From Progne subis subis (lineage: Eukaryota; Chordata; Aves; Passeriformes; Hirundinidae): a stretch of 64,000 nt of DNA. The position numbers and the translations under genes are program-made. The stretch lies in contig JAKJHU010000030.1 in assembly GCA_022316685.1 (NCBI GenBank), positions 14,402,018 through 14,466,017 of the forward strand, written 5' to 3'. The notes under the pieces were generated by a model. That model searched no databases. It saw nothing but the letters and a program-made list of their open reading frames with translations, and was not told where the DNA came from. Shown piece after piece: positions 23,439-35,600 of the stretch (the first letter of the stretch is position 1; the number at the start of each line of letters is the position of its first letter).

Positions 23439-24102
23439 TGTTGAGGGTTAAGTTCTCCTGTAGAATTTTTCCCCCCCATGAGTTGCTAGATTTTAAGTAG
23501 GGGTAGTTAAGCGGTGCTTAACCTGACAAAAGAAGTTGATCACTTGGTTTTGGGGGAGGGAGGAGGCTCGCGGAGAGCTGAGGTGGGGACTCACAGCTCT
23601 CAGTCTTCCGGGGAGCACGGATCGGACGACGGCTGGCTGGAGTCCACGGCTACCGGAGGAGTTTGGTCCTGGGAATTCTACCATCTGTTGGAGTGCCCAG
23701 GAATTCGGAGTTTCTTCGCTGTCCTGCTGGATTTTGGGTCAACCCTGGTACAGCCACTGCGGCTTCTCCGGCATTGCCCACCTTGCCTGCCAGGGCACCC
23801 CCCTGCCTGCCTGCTGAGGATAATCCACCGTTTCCAGCCACCAGCGCCGGAGCTTTCCACCGTTTGCCCTCGGGGTTCTTTAGTTCTGTTTTACTGTTAT
23901 TATAATTGCTGTTGTTGTTTGTCTGTCCTGTTATATTTACTAGTAAAGGACTGTTATTCCTTTTCCCCATAGCTCTGACCGAAAAGTTTTTCGTTTAATC
24001 TTCCAAATTATAATAACACGGAGGGAAGAATTTAAATTCCTCATTTCCCTGGAAAAGCCTGCCTCTCCTTAGCAGACACCTGTCTTTTTTCAAACCGAGA
24101 CA
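23439..24102 (+). mobile_element. Inner 3' LTR (664 bp)
   Basis: Same ends as the 5' copy. By eye it differs in the length of one C-run, by one insertion plus one substitution near 23626, one A/G change near 23755 and one insertion plus one substitution near 23880. The near-identity dates the insertion as recent. Confidence 0.95.
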
Positions 24103-24144
24103 TTTTACCATTGGCAGCAGTCTAATCTCATGGGGGAAAATATA
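24103..24144 (+). mobile_element. Outer 5' LTR, second part, with target duplication
   Basis: TTTTA (24103-24107) is the right target-duplication copy. Bases 24108-24144 continue the outer LTR (accattggcagcag...) and end in tata where the right LTR ends taca. Added to the first part they give 385 bp, the same as the right LTR. Confidence 0.88.
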
Positions 24145-24146
24145 TC

Positions 24147-24164
24147 TGGTGCCCAAAAGTGGGA
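24147..24164 (+). promoter_or_regulatory. Primer-binding site of the outer element
   Basis: Two bases beyond the outer LTR comes TGGTGCCCAAAAGTGGGA. It resembles a lysine-type primer site with several changes and fixes the transcription direction of the outer element as plus. Confidence 0.7.
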
Positions 24165-24801
24165 CTTGAAGCCACAAAAGGTTCCCAGAAAGCTGGAAGA
24201 ACCGCTCGGGGAGCACGTGGCCAAGGAATCTCACGCAGGTATGTGAGTCACAAAACGCAGCCCACCCACGCAGAGACAGGCCCGTCAGGCTTGGCATTCG
24301 CTGTGGAATCTCCAAAACACAGGATTCTACAGGACAGGGCTGCAGTTTTCTCCCTTGGACTCAAAAATCCCATCGGAGTGCTGCAAAGAAGCCCTAACGA
24401 ATGGCAAGCAGCTCCCAGAGAAGGTGACCACAGGTTTGTGGAAATATGATCCTGGGATCAGAGACTGGAAGCTCTTTTTGCACCAAAGAGGGTCAGTCTC
24501 CAGGTAAAAGGAGTGATTGGGAAAGAAAGGAAAGAAACGCTGGAATTTTGGTGAGTATTACTTTCGGTTTTCTAAGGGAAAATCTCTTTCAGAGGTGGGA
24601 TTCCTCAGGGAAAAGGGTTTTTTTCCTCTCTCGGGGAAGGTTTTGCTTTCAGAGTAAACACCTTCAGAGTGCCTTTATCAGCCTCGGGGCCCCTTTTTTG
24701 GCTTTTTTTCTCTCCAGCGAGGGTTTTTTTTTCTCTTTTTCTTCCATTCAATTTCTCAGTCACAATAAAGAGGACACAGAAACTCAAAATCTGAGCCAAA
24801 A
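24165..24801 (+). other. Leader of the outer element
   Basis: Untranslated leader between primer site and gag. A splice-donor-like CAG/GTATGTGAG lies at 24236-24247, as in the leader of simple retroviruses. A 138-codon frame (24446-24862) overlaps the gag start in another frame and has no recognisable domain; I treat it as chance. Confidence 0.6.
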
Positions 24802-25377
24802 ATGGGTACAAGACTGTCTTTTCCTCACAAAAGAGTCTATTATTACATTTTATATACCTTGAATAATGGCGAGATCCATTATTCAAAGAAACAGCTGAAA
24901 AAATTAACTCTGTGGTTATTTTCTCAGTTCCCACACTTATCACTAGAGTAAATAAGCTCCCCAGAATTCTGGGAGGCTATAACAAAAAAAATAGTTGAAT
25001 CTGGCTCCTCTAATAATAAAGAAGATACAAATTTTGCTTGTTATAGCTTAAAAATTAAGTTTGCATTGCAAAAGCAAAATAAAAAGGAAAAAAGGCCAGT
25101 TCTTTGTGAATTTTCCCCAGCTTGTACTTTTGCAGGCAGTCCGAGTTCTCAAACCTCCCATCTTGGCAGCCCCACAGTCACAAGATGGAGGGGATTCCTT
25201 TGTCCAATATGGCTGAAGTCATGTGCTCCCAAACCAGGAGGACGCCCTTCCTTTGTCTGACCCCTCCTTCCCTTCAGTGCCACCCCCGGCACTGCCTTCT
25301 CCTCTGACTCTGCCCCCTACCCTCAAATCTCCGCCCTCCGACTCCTCCCCGTGTGACTCAAGCCTCCAGCCCCTCCC
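24802..25377 (+). pseudogene. Betaretrovirus-like gag (matrix) remnant of the outer element
   Basis: From ATG at 24802 a frame reads MGTRLSFPHKRVYYYILYTL, with glycine at position 2 as for N-myristoylation, then KKQLKKLTLWLF. This layout is that of the matrix domain of betaretrovirus (K-type) Gag. A TAA at 24949-24951 breaks it, after which the same frame continues (for example SPEFWEAITKK) to a TGA at 25258. A proline- and serine-rich stretch in frame 2 (about 25223-25377), like the linker after matrix, runs without interruption into the right LTR. Capsid, protease, RT, integrase and envelope are missing. It is non-functional. Confidence 0.78.
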
Positions 25378-25762
25378 TGATGAAACTTTAACTTGTCTCA
25401 GGAGGACACATTTCTGAAATTCACTTTTACCTTTGTTGTAATGCATTAATTGGGTTTATATTCCATCGGATATGCAATGTTCTTTTCTATCTGGCCCTGC
25501 CCAGCAGTGCCCATCCCCCTCAAACCTAATCCTGTTTCCTCCCACTTATCTCTGATTGGGTGGTGCCTCTGGGCCCTGCCCCCTGCGGGAAAAGCCACGG
25601 CGCGGGAGGGGCCAGCACGCTCTGGCATCAGCGAGCCTTTGGGAAAGTCTCCAAAGCTGAGCAGGACTTAGGAATAAAAGCAGAAATATCCAACAAAAAG
25701 CCAGAGAGTCAAGACTCTTCTTTTACCATCGGCGGCAGGCTAATCTCATAGGGGAAACTACA
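25378..25762 (+). mobile_element. Outer 3' LTR (385 bp)
   Basis: Begins TGATGAAAC and ends CTACA. It keeps the uninterrupted CTTCTTTTACCAT (25716-25728), the empty site for the inner insertion. It carries AATAAA near 25673 and an inverted CCAAT box near 25553. The bases before it are C-rich, so no polypurine tract is present. Confidence 0.9.
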
Positions 25763-28700
25763 ACCTTAGTCCTGGAAGTATAATTATGAGTCATGTCACT
25801 TCTAAAACTAAATACGATTGAAGGTTGAATTTGTTTAACAAACAAGCCAGTGAACTCACTGACACCAATAGCCTTTGGATCACATAGTGCTAAAACCCCG
25901 TGGTCTCAATCTTCCCTAATAGTTGTCATATTGACAACTGTCATAAATATGTCATAAATATGTCAAATGACATATTGATGGAATTTTTTTTCCATTCCCA
26001 AATAATTACAAAGAAGATGGAAATTCTCCACTGGGAGAAGATTAATGAGTGTGTAATACACTGAGAGGGATGTTACCACATCCAAAGCAAATCACAGGAC
26101 ACATTTTATGACATGAGATTCCACATCATTCTGGAGGGTTTTAGGACAACAAAAAAGGTATCTATGATGTCAGCAAACTTGTTGGATACTTCCAATCTTG
26201 TGCTGTGCTGCCAAGTACTCCTGGAGCGGTGATTTAATTTTGGCTGTGTCGCTACTGCAATGTCAGCTGTACTGCTGCGAATGCAGCACCCATGTGTTCC
26301 CAGCTGGGCTGTTGCTGTCCTTCAAAATCCTTGTCATGTGTGACACTACAAATGGACAAGTCAGCAAGGTAAAAGTTGCAAAAATAAATTCTAACTGCAT
26401 GTATGGGGAAGATCGATAATGCATTGCTGCAGATAGCCAAGTCTGGGACTAACAAAACTAAAGAGCAGCCTGAACAAAAGGAGCTTTTTGCAGACTTATG
26501 CTAAGCAGGTGTGTCAATGTTTGCCTGCTCCCAACCCTGGTAGAATAGCTCAGTGAGAAAAGGCCATTGGTGGGTTCTTTGCCTGGGAGAGTGGTGCTTC
26601 TATCCAGTTGGGGTTTCTCCTAAATCAGAGGGAAGCTTGTTTCTACTCCAGCAATTAAAAATACAGATCAAACAGGACCACTTGTGACTTGATGTACATA
26701 GAAATACTAAAGTAGGCCAGCTTTTCACTGAAGCAGGAGTACAGTAATTCTCCCTTGGTAGTTCCAGTGAGATGGAGCAGTTTCTATTCCCGCAAGGACT
26801 TGAGGGCTCTCTGCGGCAACCATCTCCTTGATTCGGGACTGTTTCTCCTCCAGAGCTTTACAAACACACTGTGACTGTCCCTCAGGACTCCAACTGCTTT
26901 TTGAAAGAAAAATGAGGAACAAAAAGATAGTGTTCATTCTGAAAGACCAGGATATATTGAGTCAAACATAAAATTATAAATGGAGAAGTAGAACTAGTGC
27001 TGGAGAGAAAGCAGTTAACAAACAAAACCAGAGAGAAGCAATGTGGATCAATACACAGACATTCCCGAAAGAGTCCCCTTTCATCTACTTAATAGCTCTT
27101 TCCCTGCAGGGACATGTGAAAACTTAACCACTGGCCATGCAGTAAGCTGACACCCATTTTTTAGCTCACACAAATCACCTGACATCATTCAGCTCCCTGG
27201 TGGGTGAAATGGAGCTGGGTTGTGAATCCCTGAGACAAGACCTCAAGACCCCATCCCAGCAGCTCACATTGCAGCCTGTCATTGATAGGCAGGCTACCCA
27301 GACCATGCAGACTTGCACTAAGCCAGGACCTGCTGTACCACCACCATGCCATGATGCACACACAACCTCCTGAGGTCCCCTGGGGGACAGATCTTCACCT
27401 TCCCAAGGCTCCAGAATATGTCCCATCTGATGGCAGATTGCGTGTTGCAATGCCCAGCCGAGCTGTCGTTTCCACGTGCACAGCCACAAGTAGTGCTGCA
27501 CACAGTTCAAATATGCTTTGCCTTCATTAATCTTTTCCAGCAGCAGATAAACTACCACATCCAATACCATAAACTACCAAGCAGCAGAAAACTGCCATAT
27601 CAAAGGTCTCTTCCAGTTTCTCATTGTACTGGGGAAAATGGTGTCCAGAAAGAAGGAACCAGAAGCAGCAGCCTCCAGCTCTGTCCTTTTTTGCAGTTCA
27701 TGGGAACAGGAGGCAACACAAGACAGAAATCACCGCAGGATAAGTCAAGAGCAAGAAAATCAGTCATGCTATCGTGATGGGGAAAAGGTGGAAGATCTCG
27801 CTAGGAAAAAAAATATCAAAGCCTGCTGAGGGTCAGCCCTCTGCTTATACACTGACCTTACTAAAGTTAAGTCAATGAGAATTTCTCCATTGACTAAAAT
27901 GTCAGTATAAACTCTTTCCAGCCTGAAGTGATCTGTTTGTATTGCAATAGTAGAGACAAATCTAAACCAGTGAAGTTGTGTATTGATGAAATGCAAAGTC
28001 AGGAAAGCTATGTTCCAGCTGTCAGCTGATGACTGCGGGATGCACGTGGCAGCAGGACATATATGTTCCATTTTGGGTGACATACACTTTACTGGGCAAG
28101 ATCTGAACAGCACACAACTAAGAAGCTAAACCAGTTAAAGAAGTTGACTTATGCCCACAATAAAATAAAAGTCACCGACAAGGGAACAGTGAAAATGTGA
28201 CCGCATAAGGTACAAGAGGCAAACCAGAATGTGCCCGCTGTACATCATGTTTTATTGATAGGATGGCTTGTTACTCACCGTGTTTCCTAAATAAATGAAC
28301 TAGAAGGTTCAAAAACACTCTTGAACAGAGACTGGGATGGATCAAAGATGACAAAGTGAGGCAGAGTGTCCTGGTTGGAGGTGACTATCAAACAATCAAT
28401 ATTAACAGCAGAAGAACCAGTCCTGACATAGTCAAAAGCTTATTGCTATCACTGACTGTTGGATCCTCCCTCTGCAGTTGGTGACTTCTTTTATTAGACT
28501 GGAGGAACAGTGACTTTCTCTCTGGATAATTTCAAGAATAATTTCCCTATCCCAGAATTTTAATAGATTAAAATTAATGTACTTGAGGAGACCTCCAAAA
28601 GGTCTCTGGAGCTACATGATGACACATCCCCTCACTACTGCAGTCTGCCTTTGATGTAACCCTGGATGGTGGGACTTTCCTCTTGCTCGTTGCAGGGTCT

Positions 28701-29726
28701 CAAGGATGCTCTTTCACAAGTGTAAATCAGGACAACTAACTGATTTCAGTTCCTGAGGAGAATTAGCTAGATCACCATTTTTAATCTGTCTAAGATTTCA
28801 GGGCAAAGAAAATTGTTTCAATTGAGTCAGAACAAAATCCATGATCCCTTTAGTACTATGCATATTTCTCTCTACTCTGTAATTTGAACTTTGGAAATTC
28901 CAGCAATAACAATCAGAGCAAACTGAGAGTCCCAAGGAGTAATAAAATAAAACAAAATATTCAATCTTAAATCCAGCGCAAATTAGGAAATATGTAAAAA
29001 ATTAAGTGGAACCTCTACAAAAGCCTCAGAAACTTTTGCATTTTTGTAGTATCAGCAAAGCAGGCATAACCATCCTTCCCTCCACAGAAATTCACAAAGA
29101 GCTATAAACACATACAATAAATCTAAGAATTGTGACCACTTCTAAAACTGTATGAGTTGAAGGGGGTTTGTTGCAAATTTCAAGATATTATCAGTATTAT
29201 TATATTTTATTTTACTACTTTAGAATTTATATACTGTAATAGGCCTATTATGTATATTAACTTCCATAAGAGCTGTAATCCAGTAAAGAATATACAAAAG
29301 AAAAAAACTTAATAGAATGTTATATTGTTCTACATTTCAATCAAACAGCCAATATTTATTATTTTAACCTTGGTGTTGTGTATTAGATTAAAAGTCTGTG
29401 CAAACAATTTCATGATCTTCTAGGAATTGTAAGAAAAAAAAGCTAGACTCTTCTCTATGATGGGATACCTGAAATAATAGCCACTGGCAGGCCAATAATA
29501 GCAGATGCCATCACCCAAAAAAGAAGCACATGCAAAAGGCAAAAGAATTTTACTTGCTATTCTTCTGAAAACATGCATATTTAAGCAACAAAAAGAGAGA
29601 TCAAAGGAAACAGAAATGCAAGGGATGCAACTTGAAAAAACATCACCTGCATGACATGGTAAAAGAGAAAGCAGAATTGCCAGGGAAAGGGTACACAGTT
29701 TGCAGAAAAAGTCACAGTCTCTTGTC
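25763..29726. other. Intergenic DNA, no gene recognised
   Basis: AT-rich, with the hairpin cluster at 25921-25976 listed separately. Frames near 27.2-27.8 kb reach 131 codons on the minus strand and 119 on the plus strand; they overlap one another, lack known domains and lie in moderately GC-rich sequence, so I regard them as chance. Confidence 0.55.
25921..25976. repeat. Two adjacent perfect hairpins and a short tandem repeat
   Basis: AGTTGTCA/TGACAACT (25921-25939, 3-nt loop) is followed by a tandem TCATAAATATG repeat and then AATATGTCA/TGACATATT (25957-25976, 2-nt loop). The TGTCA/TGACA core is shared by both hairpins. Confidence 0.85.
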
Positions 29727-29820
29727 ATCGAATCATGGAATCATAAAATGCATCCCAATGAATCACAGAATGGCTTGGAAGGAACCTTAAAGGTTATCTA
29801 GTTGCAACCCTCTTGCCATA
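29727..29820 (-). mobile_element. CR1 3'-tail fragment
   Basis: Contains gaatcatggaatcataaaat and then aatcacagaatggcttggaa followed by ggaaccttaaaggttatcta, the reverse complement of a CR1 3' end. Only the tail survives and it carries no coding sequence. Confidence 0.72.
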
Positions 29821-32570
29821 AGCACACCACGCTCAGACAAAATGGATTTTGCACGTTACTTAAATGTACCCCTGTCTGAGAAGACGATTACACTCATTTC
29901 TCCCTCAGTTTCTCCTCTTCACGAGAGTCCACTGCCGCTGCCCAGCACTTGCCTGGAGATCCTCATGTCCAGGCAGGTCCCCTCGATCCAGTGTGACCCC
30001 TGAGGCTGTAGAATCCTTAGGCAAAGCTCAGACCATGGGGTCAAAGTGTGTTCAGGCTCAGCATTAGATTCCTGACAGCTTCCAGGGTACTTAACGCAAA
30101 AGAGCCCTGCTGAATTCAATTGTACTGTTCACATTTGCACTCTTCCTCCCAACTCCTCTGGATGTTGCATGCTCATATCCTAATTTGAATAATCAAAACC
30201 AGTATCATTAGTGTGGTATTATGATTACAGAAGTAAAATATGAAGGAGAAAGTGGAGTAAGAAAGGAGAACTGGAAGAGTATACTGAAGTATATGAGCAA
30301 CTACTGGAAAAAATGATAAAAACAGCATTCTACTTTAAATCTTCAAGTCTAATGGCAGTAAAATGAAAGAAAATTTAATGTCTAACTCAATTCTTATTCA
30401 TTAAATATTAAGACTGTGACAGGACTTAAAAACCAACTGGGTTGGCCTTCACTGGGTTATCAGTCTGGGGGCTCCAACACCACCGAATACCTGAATTCAA
30501 AGAAATATCACAGTACAAAACTCTTGCAGACAGCAGACAGTGGCTTTCCCAGAGATGCTTCAGGAACCCAGGAGACTCAACACTGAAGTAGAAGCAATCC
30601 TGCATAAGAAGCCTCCCAGCTCATCTTTCTCTGACCTATTTGTGAAATTCCCCAATGAAGGAAGCTCCCCAGGCAGACAGTTTCACTGTTCATACTGGGG
30701 TGTTTCATCCAAACGAACTCATACTGCTGGTTTGCAGCATCCCACATCAGCTGCAGTGTGTCATGACTTGGTTAAACATGAATTTTGGCTAGAGATTTTT
30801 TTTATTAATGTTATAAAAGTTGGCATGACAAACTTATCAGGTGAAACTGTGCAAATATTCCAATTGCATTAGTTTTGTTTTCCACACCCTTTTATTTAAG
30901 AAGTCATTGCTTATTTGTGTATTAATACTGGTAGCTGTTAATTTGGAAAGTTTGTCTGCTGAGCATTAATTTATCAATTTATCAGAATTGATTAACAACT
31001 TGCTTTATTACTTCTATATCTGCAGTGTCTGTTTCATTGGAGTCTCTCCATAAACCACACCTTACCGCCAGTGTTCCAGACCAGTGTTAGACTCCACACA
31101 GTCTGCTGTGAATCAAATGCACATAATATTGGTCTTTTCTGTCTGCTATGTGCAAGCCAAAGTGACAAACAGACTACAGGGCCACATACAAATCACATTT
31201 TTATATTAAGCTATAATTGTGATATACAAAAGATCTCAGTGGACTGGTCAAAAATTGTTCTGGGGCTGCTATCCTGCCTCAGAGCGGGCCTCACTGTGAC
31301 ATCCCACTTTTAAGGGAAAGGGAGCATGCAAGATTCATAGATGCTTATGGTGAAAAGGAACAACAAAACTCAGAGGATCCACATAAGCTTACAAAGTTCC
31401 ATTAATAAATTACACACTTGGCATGGATACATTAATCTGTGATCTCCTATCTAAGCACACAGCAGTAGGTTTTGGATAATGGGGTAGGGTGAAAGAGAAG
31501 AGAGAGAGAGAGAAAGAGGAAGAGGGATTAAAAAGTGGAGAGAGACAAAAAAAAAAAAAAAAAAAAAAAAAGAAAGAGAAAAAGAGATCACCAGGCATGG
31601 CTCCAGCTCAATCCAGCTGGGGTGTCCAGGGTCCTGGAGCACACAAATGGAGCAAGTGCACTGGGCTTTTTGGGACTACTCTTTCAGAGACAAGTTTTAC
31701 CCACCCTGGAAATAAGTTTTTTGCTTTCTATGCAAAATAGTTACCATGTACAGTCTGTTCTTCCAGACCTTTCTGGAAATGGGTTGGGAGGCTTTGGGAT
31801 CTTTGGTGGTCTCCATCCCCCCCTACAGTCCTTGCCCACTTCTCAACCTCATTCCTGCACTTGTACTGTAATGTACTGTGCTTATCTGGAGGAGCCAGAT
31901 CAAGGGCTTCTGTCTCAGAAAAGTGCTGCCCTATCTCTAGCCACATCCTGTTCTTTCTCGCAGTGTGGTATTACCTACACCCCTGTTTGTTAATACCAAC
32001 ACCCCTGGTTGGGCCCACAGCCATTCAGCTATCAGTGTCTGAGACATACACATTAGCTCCCTTATCTTCTAGGCTTCTGCACTCACTGTCCTGGCTTTTT
32101 TAGCACAGAAAGTCACATGGACTTCAGAAGAAACCTTTTAAAATATCACACAATAGTCAGACATTGATTGCACTAAACTCTGTGTTAAATCTCAGTTTTA
32201 AACCTAATTTTAATGACTGGATTATCCCAAAAGAGCAAGATTTAGTAATAAACTGCTAAAATCTGAGAGAGGAAAAAAAATGCAAACACAGCTTTAATGT
32301 AGAAACTAATTTAGTAGTGATGGATAAAAACAGTATTAGCAAGAGACAGGTAGGCTCCAGCTGTCATCTTTCCTTATCTCAGATCCAGATCCAAAGAAGC
32401 ATTTGCATTACTAACTGCTCTGTTGATATGGAAGTCTCAGTGAAATCAGCAGGATCTCAGTACCCAAGTGGAAGCCAGCACAGTATTGCTCCTTCTATAC
32501 CTTTTATACAGCTGACCCCACTGCAGGCTGGCAGAGTCCAGTTCTGTATAACAACTGGATCCCAGAATCA
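29821..32570. other. Intergenic DNA, no gene recognised
   Basis: AT-rich non-coding sequence. It contains the GA/A-rich repeat at 31491-31588. A 110-codon frame near 30.54-30.87 kb and a 152-codon frame near 31.54-31.99 kb (which crosses the A-run) resemble nothing known. Confidence 0.55.
31491..31588. repeat. GA-rich repeat with poly(A)
   Basis: Purine-only stretches (GA dinucleotides, then 25 A at 31547-31571, then GAAA units) on the plus strand, broken by a short gattaaaaagt segment. Confidence 0.9.
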
Positions 32571-32650
32571 CAGAACAGCTGAGGTTGGAAGGGACTTCTG
32601 AGGGTCATCTGTCCAACACTACTGCTCAACCAAGGCTACAAATAGTCCCT
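32571..32650 (-). mobile_element. CR1 3'-tail fragment
   Basis: aatcacagaacagctgaggt followed by tggaagggacttctgagggt and the 'ccaac' box matches the reverse complement of a CR1 3' end. It is diverged and short. Confidence 0.75.
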
Positions 32651-35600
32651 CTGTCTTCACTGAGAGCCCTTCCCAGGTATGAAGCTGACTACTCATACAT
32701 ACCTTTCCATGTAAGAGCCTCCAGCAGATCCTAAGGGAGGACTTCTGTTCTTATTGTAAGATGTTTAATTTAGAACGGACAAATAGTCTCGACTGTGGGA
32801 GTTTTTCAGTGAGTCACCACCCAAGAATGACTGCAGGCATCTCTCCAGTGGAATGAATATGTCAGCACTGCTGCACTGCACTGAGCTCTACTAGCAAGCA
32901 GACACCTTCTGAAGCAAGATCAGTGTAAGGATGTCAATTGTACCTGACCCAAAATAATTACCATCTGTGACAAAGATTGGTAATTAGAGGTACCTAACTT
33001 TTGGAGTAGAATTCACCTCCAGATTCATTTGGAGAAGTTTAGCTGTCCACATGTGCACTAGTATGGCATTCACCTAGCCATCTGTTCCAGAACTTGATTT
33101 TGTAGAACAAATGTAACTGTGCCAAGTTTGATGTGTTCCAGGACACCCAGGAGAGCTACACAGGGCTGGATGACATGACACTGCACCCTTGAGATGTCCA
33201 GTTCTTCCAAGAGCAGTGTCAGAGGTCAAGCATGATCTCCTGATATCCCAGAGCAGCGTGGACCCCATTGATGCAGGCTGTCCTGATCCAGTCCCCCAAC
33301 ACAGGCACCTAGTGCCACCCAAGGTGCCTGTCTCTAGCTACAGCTCCAAAAGGTTGCAGGTTTCCTTTTGGTCCTACACCATATCTGCCACCCCCCTGCA
33401 GGTGCTGTCAAATGCAGCACAGCATCTCAAGTGGCACTTGGTGCATGCCTGTGACAAATGACACCCCTTAATGTCACTGGAGAGAAGATAACAGCTCATA
33501 CCAGCTTTAGACAGGGTCTTTGTGATGGCAAGAATTGCATCATGGACGTCTGTTGCTATTTGTTGGGTATAAAGAGGGTCTGATGAGCTCAGATACAGAT
33601 ATTAATGCAATGCACATCTTCACCTGGTCAGATGAGAAACACTCCAAGGAGCACAGTTCCTCATATTGCAGGGGTTTTCTGGGAGATTTTGTTCTTACTG
33701 TTTAACCAAAAAATGGTTATATTTGCATGGCTGGTTTAAAATTCAATATTCGTAATCATAAAAAAAGTTGTGAATACCTTTCAATCTGCAGAATGTTTTC
33801 TTAACAGTTAAAAATAGAGCAGCTCATTTCAGGAGTGAAAATTTTCAATTTTTTCACAAATACAACATAATAATTTACTAAATTAAGCTAGAATAATGGG
33901 TGAAAGATCTGGAATTATTAGATCCATTAAATGGCAGAAATAATTTAAGGGATGAACATAAATAGAATTATGGGGCTCCTCATAGCCTCTGCCAATGAAC
34001 ATTCTATCCAATCAAAGGGAATACAAGCTTGATAAGATCAAGCAAAAATGTTGTGAATGGGGTGGCTAATTACTGAATGGAAGATTGGCAGGGGAACAAC
34101 TAATGACATCTCATTACTAAGTCATTAAAATGGGCGTCTCAATGTTGAAAGCTGTATAAAAAAAAATTAAGACACTTAACAATTTCTACAATCCAGGAAG
34201 TGAATTCAGCATAAATACCTAACACCTATTGCAAGACACACTTTTAATGTTTTTACAGGTGGGAGGTGTTTTAAGAGGAAAAGTCTTTTGGTCATTAACA
34301 ACATCTCAAAAGCAGTTTGTACTATGCTTCTCTTACTTGCCTATGTAAATTTGACATAGGCCTTTATGTACTGCAAATATGTATTTTTATGTACTACTAG
34401 GGGTCCTGACACAATTACCAAAATTACCGAGAATGACAAGTTAACCATTGTTTAAATTTAATTAATAACATAACATTAATGAGCAGAATAGCAACAAAAT
34501 CCAGAGAGAGGGTTTCTTTTTAAACTTCTAAACCAGAAAGATGAAGACTTATAATGGTAAAGAAAAATCCAGAAGGAGATGAGCTGGTTCAGTTTGATCA
34601 AAGGGAGTCTAAGGGACAATCTAACAGAGGTCAGCAGCCCCCTCACTGTGTAGTTACAACGGGGACAGCGATGGGAGGCTCAGGCTGGACTGTTTGGCCA
34701 GAGTGGAGAATACTGCCCAGAAAGGTTTTGTACTTGGATGTTTTCAACACCCAGACAGGCAAAACCACAGCAGACCTGGACTGAAGTTGTCCTGCTTTGA
34801 GCAGGAGCTTGGGCTACAGATTTCCAGAACTTCATGCCGTCAAATTTGCTGAGAACCCCTGTTTCACTGGCTGCACAACCAGACCATTCTTCCAGTCTGA
34901 TCCTCTGCCCAGTTCACAGGTCGACTGGGGCCCACAGGGATGGGAGTAGGGCTAGTAGGGTATCTGAAAGAAAAACCTCCATGGACAGATCCAGTTTTCC
35001 CTCATTAATGGAAAAGATGGTAGCAACTCTATTTGCATCAACAGCCTCCCTAAACTAGTATACATAGAGGTAAAAGCAATACCACGCCTCTTAAGACATT
35101 TGTCTCAACAGTTGCAAGTAATATAAGCTTGTAATATTTGTGTTTGTGTTTCTCTGGGAGAAAAGACAGGGGAAGGACTGGCAATCAGAGGAATACCTGC
35201 TCTGACATCGGTGGGAAGGCACCACATAGCTTCAGTCTTTTCACCAAATAGATCTTTCTGAGAAACTGTACCTAGTGACAGCTGGAAATTATGTCTTTGA
35301 AAGGGTACAGTAACTGCAAGTATATGGCATGAGAACAATTAAACACTGTTCTTGCTCATTCACACCTGCAAAGTGCTCAGTGTAATACACTTCACTCTTT
35401 CCCTTTCTTCATGTGAAATGTCTCCAGATGCACATTAAAGCACAACATTCTCAGGTGTCTGCTGCAAGATGTGGAGCAGAGTGCAAAGACAGTTTCCACT
35501 GTTCAGAAAATCTTACATTTTAGTATTTGGCCCTTTTGAGTCAGTGCTCTCTTCACTGATGCTCACAAGTCATTAGAAAGGCAGACACACTGTAAATGCC

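Larger units (their letters stand above)
17576..24102 (+). mobile_element. ERVL-like endogenous retrovirus, complete and young
   Basis: A 6,527-bp element in the order LTR, primer site, short leader ORF, gag-like ORF, pro-pol ORF, polypurine region, LTR. LTRs are 663 and 664 bp with TG...CA ends, and by eye differ at 3 substitutions and 3 single-base indels. Target duplication is perfect. Both large frames are open and pol keeps every catalytic residue. There is no env between pol (stop at 23328-23330) and the 3' LTR, which fits an intracellular ERVL lineage. The 5-bp duplication, the lack of env and the kind of Pol (YIDD reverse transcriptase, GKVER integrase) favour class III; a K-type label is possible because of the lysine-like primer site. 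Confidence 0.92.
17228..25762 (+). mobile_element. Outer LTR element (betaretrovirus-like, internally deleted), interrupted by an ERVL-like element
   Basis: Two 385-bp LTRs bracket the block: the left one (17228-17575 plus 24108-24144) is split by the inner element; the right one is 25378-25762. I count about 13 differences between them by eye, roughly 3.4 percent, so this insertion is clearly older than the inner one. Between the LTRs there remain only a primer-binding site, a leader with a splice-donor-like site, and the matrix part of a gag gene. No pro, pol or env survives. No polypurine tract precedes the right LTR and no target duplication flanks the pair (left flank ...ttatg, right flank acctt...), so the copy descends from a deletion or recombination product. 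Confidence 0.85.

Noticed and set aside
17226..25774. Target duplication of the outer element
   Set aside because: The left flank (ttatg) and right flank (acctt) do not match at any reasonable offset.
27175..27570. 131-codon minus-strand frame as a possible exon or retrogene
   Set aside because: No known domain, no splice or promoter context, and plus-strand frames of similar length overlap it.
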